Assembly: GCF_042432815.1 (NCBI RefSeq) | Contig: NZ_JBHLWM010000005.1 | Location: forward strand, 682,001-746,000 | Origin: Rhodopseudomonas telluris | Lineage (GTDB): Bacteria > Pseudomonadota > Alphaproteobacteria > Rhizobiales > Xanthobacteraceae | Direction: 5' to 3' | Length of the DNA stretch: 64,000 nt | In this document: piece after piece, positions 9,729-17,712 of the stretch | How positions within the stretch are numbered: position 1 is the stretch's first letter | Layout: every line of letters starts with the position of its first letter | Made by a program: the position numbers and the translations under genes | The notes under the pieces: model-generated | The model's database searches: none | What the model was told of the DNA's origin: nothing | What the model saw: only the letters and a program-made list of their open reading frames with translations

Positions 9729-10510
9729 GACTTCGGCTCCCGTTCGGCCAACACATGCATAGCCACCAGCAGCGGCACGATCATGATGAAAAAGATCAAC
9801 GTGTAGGCGGACGCGACTTCGAGCCGCATCGACGCGTAGCTGTCCGCGAGGCCGACCGGCAGCGTCTTGGTCAGCGGCGTATGCAGCATCCAGGTGAGAT
9901 TGAACTCGCCGAGCGACAAGGTCACGACCATCAGCGCTCCGGCAACGATGCCCGGCATCGCGTTCGGTACGATCACCTCGACGAAGCGGCGCAGCGGCGA
10001 CGCGCCGAGCGAGGCGGCGCCCTCGTCAAGCGTGCGGATGTCGATGGTGGCGAACACCGCCATCACCGAGCGCACCATGAACGGCATGGTGAAGATGACA
10101 TGGCCGGCAAGAATGAACAGCCAGGAACGGCGGAAGGCGCCGAAGCCGCCATAGGTTAGCAGCAGCGCCAGAGCGATCGCCAGCCCCGGGATCGCCAGTG
10201 GCAGGGTGATCACTTCCTCGACCACGCGCGACAGCCGGCCGCCGCGGACATGCAGGGCATAAGCCGCCGGCACACCGACGACCAGCGTGACCGCGAGCGT
10301 CGCAAGCGCGATCACGAACGACAGCCCGATCGTGTCGGCGTACAGATCCCAGACCTGTGCGACCCATTGCAGGGTCAGTCCCGACGAGATACCGCGGAAG
10401 TAGTTCACCGTGATGCCGGCGGAGATCGACAGCAGCGCCGGCACGACCAGGAACGCCGCGACCAGCAGCGTGAACAGCAATTGAGCCGTGAAGATCAGGC
10501 GATCGCGCAT
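9725..10510 (-). CDS. ABC importer permease (second subunit)
   Basis: A 261-residue membrane protein with about six transmembrane segments. The cytoplasmic loop that docks the ATPase reads EGAASLGASPLRRFVEVIVPNAMPG (EAA motif, ends EGAASLG and IVPNAMPG). It starts at the ATG of MRDRLIFTAQ, two bases after the stop of the other permease. It belongs to the binding-protein-dependent transport family that includes PotC and CysW. Confidence 0.92.
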   Translation of the reverse strand: MRDRLIFTAQLLFTLLVAAFLVVPALLSISAGITVNYFRGISSGLTLQWVAQVWDLYADTIGLSFVIALATLAVTLVVGVPAAYALHVRGGRLSRVVEEVITLPLAIPGLAIALALLLTYGGFGAFRRSWLFILAGHVIFTMPFMVRSVMAVFATIDIRTLDEGAASLGASPLRRFVEVIVPNAMPGIVAGALMVVTLSLGEFNLTWMLHTPLTKTLPVGLADSYASMRLEVASAYTLIFFIMIVPLLVAMHVLAEREPKS

Positions 10511-10512
10511 GG

Positions 10513-11328
10513 CTAGCCGGTCGCCGCGACCGTGCCGCCGCTGAGCGAGCGGGCCAGCGCCAGCATCGCCCAGGAGATCAGGCCGAGCCCGACCGACAGC
10601 GAAGCGGCGGTGGCGAAGTTCGCCGCCAGGGTGAACTCGGTGTAGATCAGCATCGGCAGCACGTCGATATTGGTGGCCAGCGTGAAGGCGGTGCCGAACG
10701 CGCCCATCGCGGTGGCGAACGCGATCGCGCCGGAGGCGACGAAGGCCGGGACCAGCGCCGGCAGCACCACGTCGCGTTGCACGGCCCACGGGCTGGCGCC
10801 GAGCGACCGCGCCGCTTCTTCGAGACCGCGATCGAGCTTCTGCACCGCCGCCATGATGGTCAAGATCACGCGGGGTATCGAGAAGTACAGATAGCCGAGG
10901 AACAAGCCCCAGATCGAATAGGCGAACACCAGCTTGCTGCCGGTGAGGAGCTTCGTCACGTCACCGATCACGCCCTGCCGCCCGGCGAGGAGAATGATCA
11001 GGAAGCCGATCACCACGCCCGGAAACGCCAACGGAAAGGTCAGCATCGCGACCAGCACGGCACGGCCGGGGAAGCGATGGCGCTGCAGGAAGATCGCCGC
11101 GACGGTGGCGATCACCAGCGTCGCCAGTGTGGTCGCCGCGGCGAGCACCACGGTGTTGATCAGGGTTGCGCGATAACGTGGCTCCAGCACGATCGCCAAA
11201 TAGCCGGCGACACCCTGCGGTCCATCGGCGCCGACCAGCACCAACCGTGCCATCGGCAGGACGAAAAACGCGGCTGTCAGCACCAGAAGCGGCGACAGGC
11301 AGGCGAGTGCGAAGGAGCGTTGCGACAT
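10513..11328 (-). CDS. ABC importer permease (first subunit)
   Basis: A 271-residue polytopic membrane protein starting at MSQRSFALACLSPLL. The EAA loop is in LEEAARSLGASPWAVQ, followed by DVVLPALVPAF. It pairs with the downstream permease to form the channel. The start was chosen because the frame upstream of 11328 reads Arg/Pro-rich shadow sequence overlapping the binding-protein gene. Confidence 0.92.
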   Translation of the reverse strand: MSQRSFALACLSPLLVLTAAFFVLPMARLVLVGADGPQGVAGYLAIVLEPRYRATLINTVVLAAATTLATLVIATVAAIFLQRHRFPGRAVLVAMLTFPLAFPGVVIGFLIILLAGRQGVIGDVTKLLTGSKLVFAYSIWGLFLGYLYFSIPRVILTIMAAVQKLDRGLEEAARSLGASPWAVQRDVVLPALVPAFVASGAIAFATAMGAFGTAFTLATNIDVLPMLIYTEFTLAANFATAASLSVGLGLISWAMLALARSLSGGTVAATG

Positions 11329-11374
11329 CAGGCGCGAGCGCCCCGGCCGGCGTTCTCCGGAGCGACGTTCATCC

Positions 11375-12382
11375 TCACCGGACCTCGGCGAGATAGCGGT
11401 CGGTGAACGCCTTCTGGGCCGCTTCCATCTTGGCCCAGTCGACACTCTTGGCACGCGCGTAGTCGCTGTCCGGCAGGAACTTCGACTTGACCTCGGCCGG
11501 CAGCTCGATCGGTCGCGCCGGGCGCAGATAGGCGTTGGTCCAGATCGCCTGCCCCTTGTCGGACAGCAGATAGTCCATCACCTTCTTGGCCTTGTCGGCG
11601 TCGGGCGCATCCTTCACCAGCGAAACCACGTAGGGAAACACCACCGAACCTTCGCAAGGGATGACGAAGGCGAAGTTGCCTTTTTCGGTGTACTTGGCCC
11701 GATACGCATTGAAGTCGTAGTCGAACAGGATCGGAATTTCGCCCGACACCACACGCGCGTAAGAGGTCTGCTTCGGCACGATCGCCTCGTTGCCGTGAAG
11801 CGCTTTGAAGAAGCCGATCGCAGGCGAGAAGTCGGTGTCGCTGCCGCCGAGGGCGAGATTGACCGCCACGGCGCCGACGTAACCGACCGCCGCCGAGGGC
11901 GGATCGAGATAACCGACCATGCCCCTGTAGTCAGACTTCAGCAGATCCTTCCAGCACGCCGGCACCGGCTTGCCGCCGAGCGCATCGACATTGACGAACA
12001 GTCCGAGCGTACCGGAGTGGATGGCCGTCCAGTCGCCATCGGGATCCTTGAGGCCCGTAGGAACCTCGTTCCAATGCTGCGGCTTGTAGGGCTGCGTAAC
12101 GCCCTGCGTCTTCGCCTTGATGCCGAAATTCACGCCGAAATAGCCGATATCGGCGACGGGGTTGCTACTCTCGGCGAGCAGTTGCGACAGCGCCTGGCCG
12201 GAGTTCTTGTTGTCGAACGGGATGTCGTAGCCGAGATCCGACTTGATCGCCTTCAGCATCGAGGCCCAGTCGGCCCATTGCGGCGGGCAATTGTAGCAGA
12301 TCACATCCGCCGCCCTGGCCGGCGCCGCAATGGTGATCAGCGACAGCGCGAACAACGCTGCGGCAAAGCGAGCAAACGACAT
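11375..12382 (-). CDS. ABC importer periplasmic solute-binding protein (family 1)
   Basis: A 335-residue precursor with a clear Sec signal peptide (FARFAAALFALSLITIAAP, cleavage near ARA-AD). The mature protein begins with a CYNC pair before a family-1 binding fold; hallmarks are GIKAKTQGV and LSDKGQAIWTNAYLRP. It would capture the solute in the periplasm. The ligand is unknown, but a phosphodiester such as a glycerophosphodiester is favoured by the Pho box 70 bp upstream and the GpdQ-like enzyme at the operon end. Iron or polyamine uptake is the alternative, given the ABC subfamily. Confidence 0.88.
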   Translation of the reverse strand: MSFARFAAALFALSLITIAAPARAADVICYNCPPQWADWASMLKAIKSDLGYDIPFDNKNSGQALSQLLAESSNPVADIGYFGVNFGIKAKTQGVTQPYKPQHWNEVPTGLKDPDGDWTAIHSGTLGLFVNVDALGGKPVPACWKDLLKSDYRGMVGYLDPPSAAVGYVGAVAVNLALGGSDTDFSPAIGFFKALHGNEAIVPKQTSYARVVSGEIPILFDYDFNAYRAKYTEKGNFAFVIPCEGSVVFPYVVSLVKDAPDADKAKKVMDYLLSDKGQAIWTNAYLRPARPIELPAEVKSKFLPDSDYARAKSVDWAKMEAAQKAFTDRYLAEVR

Positions 12383-12451
12383 GATGTTCCCCGAGTGAGC
12401 AGGCCGGCGCGATCGCGCGTTGCCAGCATGGGCTTCACCTATCGGCGGCAC

Positions 12452-12469
12452 ATGACAGGTTTGCGACAG
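12452..12469 (-). promoter_or_regulatory. Pho box (PhoB site) of the phosphodiester importer operon
   Basis: On the minus strand the bases read ctgtcgc-aaac-ctgtcat, two direct 7-mers spaced by 4 that match the CTGTCAT-N4-CTGTCAT PhoB consensus at 12 of 14 positions. The site ends 69 bp upstream of the binding-protein start codon, suitable for activation. Confidence 0.75.
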
Positions 12470-12707
12470 CGACGAGAAACCCGGGCTCGCCTCGTTGATC
12501 GGAGAAACCTTCCGCGAACCTCGCATCCGATGGAACTTTCGATTGAAAAGGAAATTGGTTTCCGAACCGGAGGTCGAGGTGCCGCGACGTTGCGTCGCGT
12601 GCAGACGCTCTGCTGCGTTTCTCGCCCCGACGAATGTCACCGAAATCAACGCCTGCGCGGCCGTGCCGTGTCGCCGGGCGACTCAGCTGAAGCAAGGGAC
12701 TTAAGCA

Positions 12708-12974
12708 ATGCCGATGTCAGCGAAGAGCAACGCGTGCCGGCCGTGGGACGACGAACAGGTCGAGCGGCTCAAGGAACTGATTGCCAGCGGCGCCTCGGCC
12801 GTCCGCGCCGCCGCCGCGCTGAAGCGCGCGCGATCGTCGGTGCAGGTGAAGGCCCGCAAGCTCGGTATGCCGTTCATGGCGAGCCGCGATGTCAAGCGTC
12901 TCAGGGACGCCAAGATCGCGGCAGCAGAGAGCACCCCGCTTCGGACGAACGCTCCGCAGCCCGCCGAACGGTAA
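12708..12974 (+). CDS. Small hypothetical DNA-binding-like protein
   Basis: An 88-residue basic protein. The first 50 residues (WDDEQVERLKELIASGAS, then AAAALKRARSSVQVKARKLG) look like a helix-turn-helix of the SANT/GcrA type, in which a Trp-Asp-Asp-Glu start is common. The tail is Ala/Thr-rich and probably disordered. Function is unknown. It is divergent from the Pho-controlled importer and shares the 325-bp intergenic region with it. Confidence 0.65.
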   Translation: MPMSAKSNACRPWDDEQVERLKELIASGASAVRAAAALKRARSSVQVKARKLGMPFMASRDVKRLRDAKIAAAESTPLRTNAPQPAER

Positions 12975-13238
12975 CTGGCTCCTGACATTCGGCGAACTAT
13001 TATATCAAAGCGCATAGCGGCTCGTGAGTAGCAAGCCGCACACCGTCGCGGATCTCGCGCGCCGAATTGATAATAACTGCATCCCATTACCTTTAGCCAA
13101 AAAGGCTAGGGCTCCCAACGATTAGCAATCAATATTTTTGCGGCTAATTCACAGAATTCAGCACATACTTGGGACGGCTGATGCCGCCAAACGAATCAAT
13201 TGGAAAGGCACTTGCAAAGCAGGTGAAAGGGTACCCCG

Positions 13239-13703
13239 ATGCAATATTGGATCATTGCATTTACTGCCGCGCTGGTCGTCGTGATCGGCTACGCCGCCGG
13301 CCCCGTCGGCGCAGCGATTTCGCTGCTCGCATTTGCGGGCTCATTGTACTTGATGTGGGCGCGTAGGCTCGGCTTCACCGGCGCATGGTCGCGGTTCGGT
13401 CTGGACCGCTTCACCGCGCCATTCTGGAAGGGCGAGAACTGGGAGCGCTTCAACGGCCTGTTCGCCGACGGCGAGAGCGTCGTCAAGGCGGCCACCATTG
13501 CGGTTGCGCTGATCGCGCTGTCTCTGGTGCTGCCGGCGAGCCAGGTCGGACTGATCGCACTCGCGGTGGCCGCTTGGTATGCGTTCGAAGTCTATCGCAG
13601 CCAGCGCCCCCTGGTGCGTCCGGCCGGCGTTATCGAGTCGAAGCCGGTCGCCGACCAGGTGATCTACAGCTCCGCTCCGCGCGAGCCGGCCAAGATGAAC
13701 TGA
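13239..13703 (+). CDS. Hypothetical membrane protein
   Basis: A 154-residue protein with about four hydrophobic segments: two within residues 3-40 (from YWIIAFTAALVVVIGYAAG) and two within about 85-115. The central loop is aromatic and charged (FWKGENWERFNGLF) and the C-terminal tail is soluble. I do not recognise a characterised family. A strong terminator follows, so it is probably expressed alone. The 264 bp upstream are AT-rich compared with the rest of the window and hold a short agccaaaaaggct hairpin but no promoter I can assign firmly. Confidence 0.7.
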   Translation: MQYWIIAFTAALVVVIGYAAGPVGAAISLLAFAGSLYLMWARRLGFTGAWSRFGLDRFTAPFWKGENWERFNGLFADGESVVKAATIAVALIALSLVLPASQVGLIALAVAAWYAFEVYRSQRPLVRPAGVIESKPVADQVIYSSAPREPAKMN

Positions 13704-13726
13704 AGCCAATATTCCAGGCCATGTTG

Positions 13727-13762
13727 AACGGCGGCGGGCTCCCACCCGCCGCCGTTTCATTT
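13727..13762 (+). terminator. Intrinsic terminator
   Basis: A 12-bp GC-rich stem (aacggcggcggg pairing with cccgccgccgtt, loop ctccca) followed by ttcattt. It lies 24 bp after the membrane-protein stop codon. Confidence 0.75.
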
Positions 13763-13829
13763 GCAGAGACGACAGGAATGGAGAGAACTGCCGGAGTGCG
13801 GTCTGCACAATATTTAGCCAAGTGACCAG

Positions 13830-13845
13830 GCATTGTATGCAATGC
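13830..13845 (+). promoter_or_regulatory. Candidate enhancer-binding palindrome (NtrC-like?)
   Basis: gcattg-tatg-caatgc is a perfect 6-bp inverted repeat about 96 bp upstream of the sigma-54 promoter, the usual distance for an activator site. It only partly resembles the NtrC consensus (GCAC...GTGC), so the activator is uncertain. Confidence 0.35.
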
Positions 13846-13940
13846 GAAGCCCGGCGGCATCAGCGCGTTAAAAATCCAAAGTCTCGCATTTGTCATTCGA
13901 AACAATAGCTTAATACCCACTCCGCGCCCGCAGCCGGCTC

Positions 13941-13956
13941 TGGCACGAAGCTTGCG
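13941..13956 (+). promoter_or_regulatory. Sigma-54 (RpoN) promoter
   Basis: tggcacg-aagc-ttgcg matches the TGGCACG-N4-TTGC(A/T) consensus at all but the last base, with GG at 13942-13943 and GC at 13954-13955, exactly ten bases apart. Transcription would begin near 13967, about 30 bases before the start codon of the binding-protein gene. This is the strongest promoter assignment in the window. Confidence 0.85.
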
Positions 13957-13997
13957 AAACCAGTTCCGAGATCGCCCCTCGTGCCTCGGAGCCTTTC

Positions 13998-15617
13998 ATG
14001 AAGCGTCGCGACTTCCTCAAATCCGCCACTGCCCTCGCCGCCGGCGCGATGGTGCCTGCGCCAGCCATCTGGTCTGCCGCCAAGGCAGATGCCCGATCGG
14101 AATCGCTGCTGGTGGTGTCGGAGAGCGGCCCGAACAATCTCGACATCCACGGCGTCGGCACCAACGTGCCGGGCTATGAAGTGTCGTGGAATTGCTACGA
14201 CCGCCTGATCACCCACGAGATGAAGGAAGGCCCCGGCGGCGTTCCTTACTACGACAAGGACAAGTTCAAGGGCGAACTCGCCGACGACATGACGATCGGC
14301 GACATGTCGGCGACCTTCAAGCTGAAGAAGAACGCCACCTTCCAGGACGGCACGCCGGTCACCGCCAAGGACGTCAAGTGGTCGCTCGATCGCTCCGTCA
14401 GCGTCGGCGGCTTTCCGACTTTCCAGATGAGCGCCGGCTCGCTGACCAAGCCCGAGCAGTTCGTCATCGTCGACGACCACACCGTACGGGTGGACTTCCT
14501 GAAGAAGGACCGGCTGACGATCCCGGACCTCGCGGTGATCGTGCCCTGCGTCGTCAATTCCGAACTGGTGAAGAAGAACGCCACCGAAAAGGATCCGTGG
14601 GGTCTCGAATACACCAAGCAGAACACTGCCGGCTCCGGCGCCTATCGCGTAGTAAAGTGGACCGCCGGCACCGAAGTGATCATGGAGCGTAACGACAAAT
14701 GGGTCGGCGGCCCGCTGCCGAAGATCAAGCGCGTCATCTGGCGCATGGTGCCGCAGGCCGGTAACCGCCGGGCGCTGCTGGAGCGCGGCGACGCCGACAT
14801 CTCCTATGAGCTGCCCAACCAGGACTTCGCCGAGATGAAGCGCGACGGCAAGGTCAACGTGGTGTCGCTGCCGATCTCCAACGGCATCCAGTATCTCGGC
14901 ATGAACGTCACCCAGCCGCCGTTCAACAATCCGAAGGTGCGTGAAGCGGTGGCCTACGCGGTGCCGTATCAGAAGATCATCGACGCGGTGATGTTCGGCC
15001 TCGCCAACCCGATGTTCGGCGCAGCAGCCGACAAGGCGACCGAAGTGAAGTGGCCGCAGCCGACCAAGTACAACACCGACATGGCGAAGGCCAAGGCGCT
15101 GATGGCGGAAGCCGGCTACGCGAACGGCTTCGACACCACGCTGTCGTTCGACCTCGGCTTCGCCGGCGTCAACGAGCCGATGTGCATTCTGATCCAGGAA
15201 AGCCTGGCGCAGATCGGCATCCGCTGCACCATCAACAAGATCCCGGGCGCCAACTGGCGCACCGAGCTGAACAAGAAGGTGATGCCGCTCTACGTCAACA
15301 TCTTCTCGGGCTGGCTCGATTACCCCGAGTACTTCTTCTACTGGTGCTACCACTCCGGAAAGTCGATCTTCAACACCATGGGCTATGACTCGCCCGAGAT
15401 GGACAAGCTGATCGACAGCAGCCGCATCGCCGCCGCAACCGGCGACACCGCGACCTACGACAGCGACGTCAAGGGCTTCGTCGACCTCGCCTTCACCGAC
15501 ATCCCGCGTGTGCCGCTGTACCAGCCCTATCTCAACGTCGCGATGCAGAAGAACGTCAGCGGCTTCGCCTATTGGTTCCACCGCCGGCTCGACTACCGGA
15601 CGATGGTGAAGGGATGA
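13998..15617 (+). CDS. ABC importer solute-binding protein, family 5 (Tat-exported)
   Basis: A 539-residue binding protein of the peptide/opine/nickel family. The N-terminus carries a twin-arginine signal (KRRDFLKSATALAAGAMV), so it is exported folded. Family-5 marks include AFKLKKNATFQDGTPVTAKD-type sequence (FQDGTPVTAKDVKWSLDR is clear) and FNNPKVREAVAYAV. It is first in the sigma-54-driven operon that continues through AtzGEHF, so its ligand is probably a nitrogen-rich amide, ureide or small peptide rather than a bulk oligopeptide. GGAG lies seven bases before the ATG. Confidence 0.93.
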   Translation: MKRRDFLKSATALAAGAMVPAPAIWSAAKADARSESLLVVSESGPNNLDIHGVGTNVPGYEVSWNCYDRLITHEMKEGPGGVPYYDKDKFKGELADDMTIGDMSATFKLKKNATFQDGTPVTAKDVKWSLDRSVSVGGFPTFQMSAGSLTKPEQFVIVDDHTVRVDFLKKDRLTIPDLAVIVPCVVNSELVKKNATEKDPWGLEYTKQNTAGSGAYRVVKWTAGTEVIMERNDKWVGGPLPKIKRVIWRMVPQAGNRRALLERGDADISYELPNQDFAEMKRDGKVNVVSLPISNGIQYLGMNVTQPPFNNPKVREAVAYAVPYQKIIDAVMFGLANPMFGAAADKATEVKWPQPTKYNTDMAKAKALMAEAGYANGFDTTLSFDLGFAGVNEPMCILIQESLAQIGIRCTINKIPGANWRTELNKKVMPLYVNIFSGWLDYPEYFFYWCYHSGKSIFNTMGYDSPEMDKLIDSSRIAAATGDTATYDSDVKGFVDLAFTDIPRVPLYQPYLNVAMQKNVSGFAYWFHRRLDYRTMVKG

Positions 15618-15622
15618 CACTC

Positions 15623-15723
15623 TTCCCCCTCTCCCGCTTGCGGGAGAGGGCGGGGGTGAGGGCGACGCGGGCACAGTGCCCGGGGACCCCCACCCCCGAC
15701 CCCTCCCCGCAAGGGGGAGGGGA
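15623..15723. repeat. Palindromic intergenic repeat, family C
   Basis: A 100-bp element with two G/C hairpins: ccctctcccgcttgcgggagaggg on the left (ends cccctctcccgc / gcgggagagggc) and cccctccccgcaagggggagggg on the right, joined by a gggcacagtgcccgg stem. It fills the gap between the binding-protein and permease genes of one operon. Confidence 0.85.
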
Positions 15724-15774
15724 GCCGATCCACTGATACTTTGGCCGTGACTACGTTCGTGAGGCTCCGACCCA

Positions 15775-16788
15775 ATGCTCACCCTGATCGGCAAGCGCCT
15801 GATGTTCGCGATCCCGAGCCTGATCGGCGTGGTGATCGTGACGTTTCTGCTGACCCGCGCCCTGCCCGGCGATCCGGCCGCTTACTTTGCCGGCCCGGCG
15901 GCCAGCAAGGAAGCGATCGAGCAGATCCGCCATAAGCTCGGGCTCGACAAGTCGCTGCCGGAGCAGTTCGTGCGCTACACCACGGAGCTCGCGCAAGGCG
16001 ATCTCGGCCAGTCGCTGACGACCGGCCAGCCGGTCGCCACCGAGATCCGCAACCGCCTGCCCGCCTCCGCCGAACTGACCCTGCTCGGCCTCGCGATCGC
16101 CATCGTCATCGCCATCCCGCTCGGCATCATGGCGGCGTCACGGCCGGACTCGTGGATCGATCATCTGTGCCGGGTGACAACCACCGCCGGCGTGTCGCTG
16201 CCGGTGTTCTTCACCGGGCTGCTGCTGGTCTACGTGTTCTACTTCAAGCTCGGCTGGGCCCCCGCGCCGCTCGGCCGGCTCGACGTGTTCTACAGCGCGC
16301 CGACCACCGTCACCGGATTCTACCTGATCGACAGCCTGATCGCCCGCGATTTCGAAACCTTCCGCTCGGCACTGAGCCAGTTGCTACTCCCGGCCGCGAC
16401 GCTGGCGATCTTCTCGCTGGCGCCGATTGCCCGCATGACCCGCGCCTCGATGCTGGCGATCCTGGCCTCGGATTTCGTCCGCACCGCGCGCGCCAGCGGC
16501 CTGTCGCCGCGCAAGGTGACGATGACCTACGCATTTCGCAACGCGATGCTGCCGGTGATCACCACGCTGTCGATGGTGTTCTCGTTCCTGCTCGGCGCCA
16601 ATGTGCTGGTCGAGAAGGTGTTCGCATGGCCCGGCATCGGCTCCTACGCGGTCGAGGCGCTGATCGCCTCCGATTTTGCGCCGGTGCAGGGCTTCGTGCT
16701 CACCATGGCGGTGATGTACGTGCTGCTCAATCTGGTGATCGACATCCTCTACGGCGTGATCGACCCGCGCGTGCGGCTGGAAGGCTAG
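15775..16788 (+). CDS. ABC importer permease, DppB type
   Basis: A 337-residue inner-membrane permease. It starts with LIGKRLMFAIPSLIGVVIVTF, then TRALPGDPAAYFAGP, both typical of DppB/OppB, and has about six transmembrane segments. The EAA loop lies in FVRTARASGLSPRKVTMTYAF. It forms the channel with the DppC-type subunit encoded 4 bp downstream. Confidence 0.95.
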   Translation: MLTLIGKRLMFAIPSLIGVVIVTFLLTRALPGDPAAYFAGPAASKEAIEQIRHKLGLDKSLPEQFVRYTTELAQGDLGQSLTTGQPVATEIRNRLPASAELTLLGLAIAIVIAIPLGIMAASRPDSWIDHLCRVTTTAGVSLPVFFTGLLLVYVFYFKLGWAPAPLGRLDVFYSAPTTVTGFYLIDSLIARDFETFRSALSQLLLPAATLAIFSLAPIARMTRASMLAILASDFVRTARASGLSPRKVTMTYAFRNAMLPVITTLSMVFSFLLGANVLVEKVFAWPGIGSYAVEALIASDFAPVQGFVLTMAVMYVLLNLVIDILYGVIDPRVRLEG

Positions 16789-16792
16789 GAGC

Positions 16793-17710
16793 ATGACCAT
16801 GACCAGCGTCGCCCCTCCTCTCGGTGAAACTTCGGCCGTCGCCAAGCCGGCACGCCGCTCCGCCCTCAAGGATCTGCTCGCGCACACCCGCTACGTGCTC
16901 GGCGACAACCGCGTCACCGCCTTCGCTTTCGGGCTACTGGTGGTGATCGTGTTCGCCGCGCTGTTCGGGCCCTATCTCGTGCCGTACGATCCGCTCGCCA
17001 GCAACACCGCGCAGGCGTTGAAGCCGCCGTCGGCGGCGAACTGGTTCGGCACCGACCAGCTCGGCCGCGACATCTTCAGCCGTGTCGTGGTCGCGACCCG
17101 GCTCGATCTGTTCATCGCGGTCGCCTCCGTCGTGCTGGTGTTCCTGATGGGCGGGCTCGCCGGCATCGCGGCCGGTTACTTCGGCGGCTGGACCGATCGC
17201 ATCGTCGGCCGCATCGCCGATACCATCATGGCGTTCCCGCTGTTCGTGCTGGCGATGGGCATCGTCGCGGCGCTCGGCAACACCGTGCAGAACATCATCA
17301 TCGCCACCGCGATCGTCAACTTCCCGCTCTACGCCCGCGTCGCCCGCGCCGAGGCCAATGTCCGCCGCGAGGCCGGCTTCGTGATGGCGGCGCGGCTGTC
17401 CGGCAACAGCGAGATGCGCATCCTTCTGGTACACATCCTGCCCAACATCATGCCGATCATGATCGTGCAGATGTCTCTGACGATGGGCTACGCCATCCTC
17501 AACGCCGCCGGCCTGTCGTTCATCGGCCTTGGAGTGCGTCCACCGACCGCCGAATGGGGCATCATGGTCGCGGAAGGCGCCAGCTTCATGGTGTCCGGCG
17601 AATGGTGGATCGCACTGTTCCCCGGCCTCGCGCTGATGATCGCCGTGTTCTGCTTCAATTTGCTCGGCGACGGCCTGCGCGACATTTTTGATCCGCAGCG
17701 GAGGACGTGA
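16793..17710 (+). CDS. ABC importer permease, DppC type
   Basis: A 305-residue permease with the DppC N-terminal domain (FGPYLVPYDPLASN) and the family stretch HWFGTDQLGRDIFSRV in the form NWFGTDQLGRDIFSRVV. The EAA loop reads FVMAARLSGNSEMRIL followed by HILPNIMP. About six transmembrane segments. The stop precedes the ATPase ATG by two bases, so the two are tightly linked. Confidence 0.95.
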   Translation: MTMTSVAPPLGETSAVAKPARRSALKDLLAHTRYVLGDNRVTAFAFGLLVVIVFAALFGPYLVPYDPLASNTAQALKPPSAANWFGTDQLGRDIFSRVVVATRLDLFIAVASVVLVFLMGGLAGIAAGYFGGWTDRIVGRIADTIMAFPLFVLAMGIVAALGNTVQNIIIATAIVNFPLYARVARAEANVRREAGFVMAARLSGNSEMRILLVHILPNIMPIMIVQMSLTMGYAILNAAGLSFIGLGVRPPTAEWGIMVAEGASFMVSGEWWIALFPGLALMIAVFCFNLLGDGLRDIFDPQRRT

Positions 17711-17712
17711 GA

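Noticed and set aside
13139..13170. Possible sigma-70 promoter (ttgcgg ... catact) before the membrane-protein gene
   Set aside because: The spacing is 20 bases, too long for a standard promoter.
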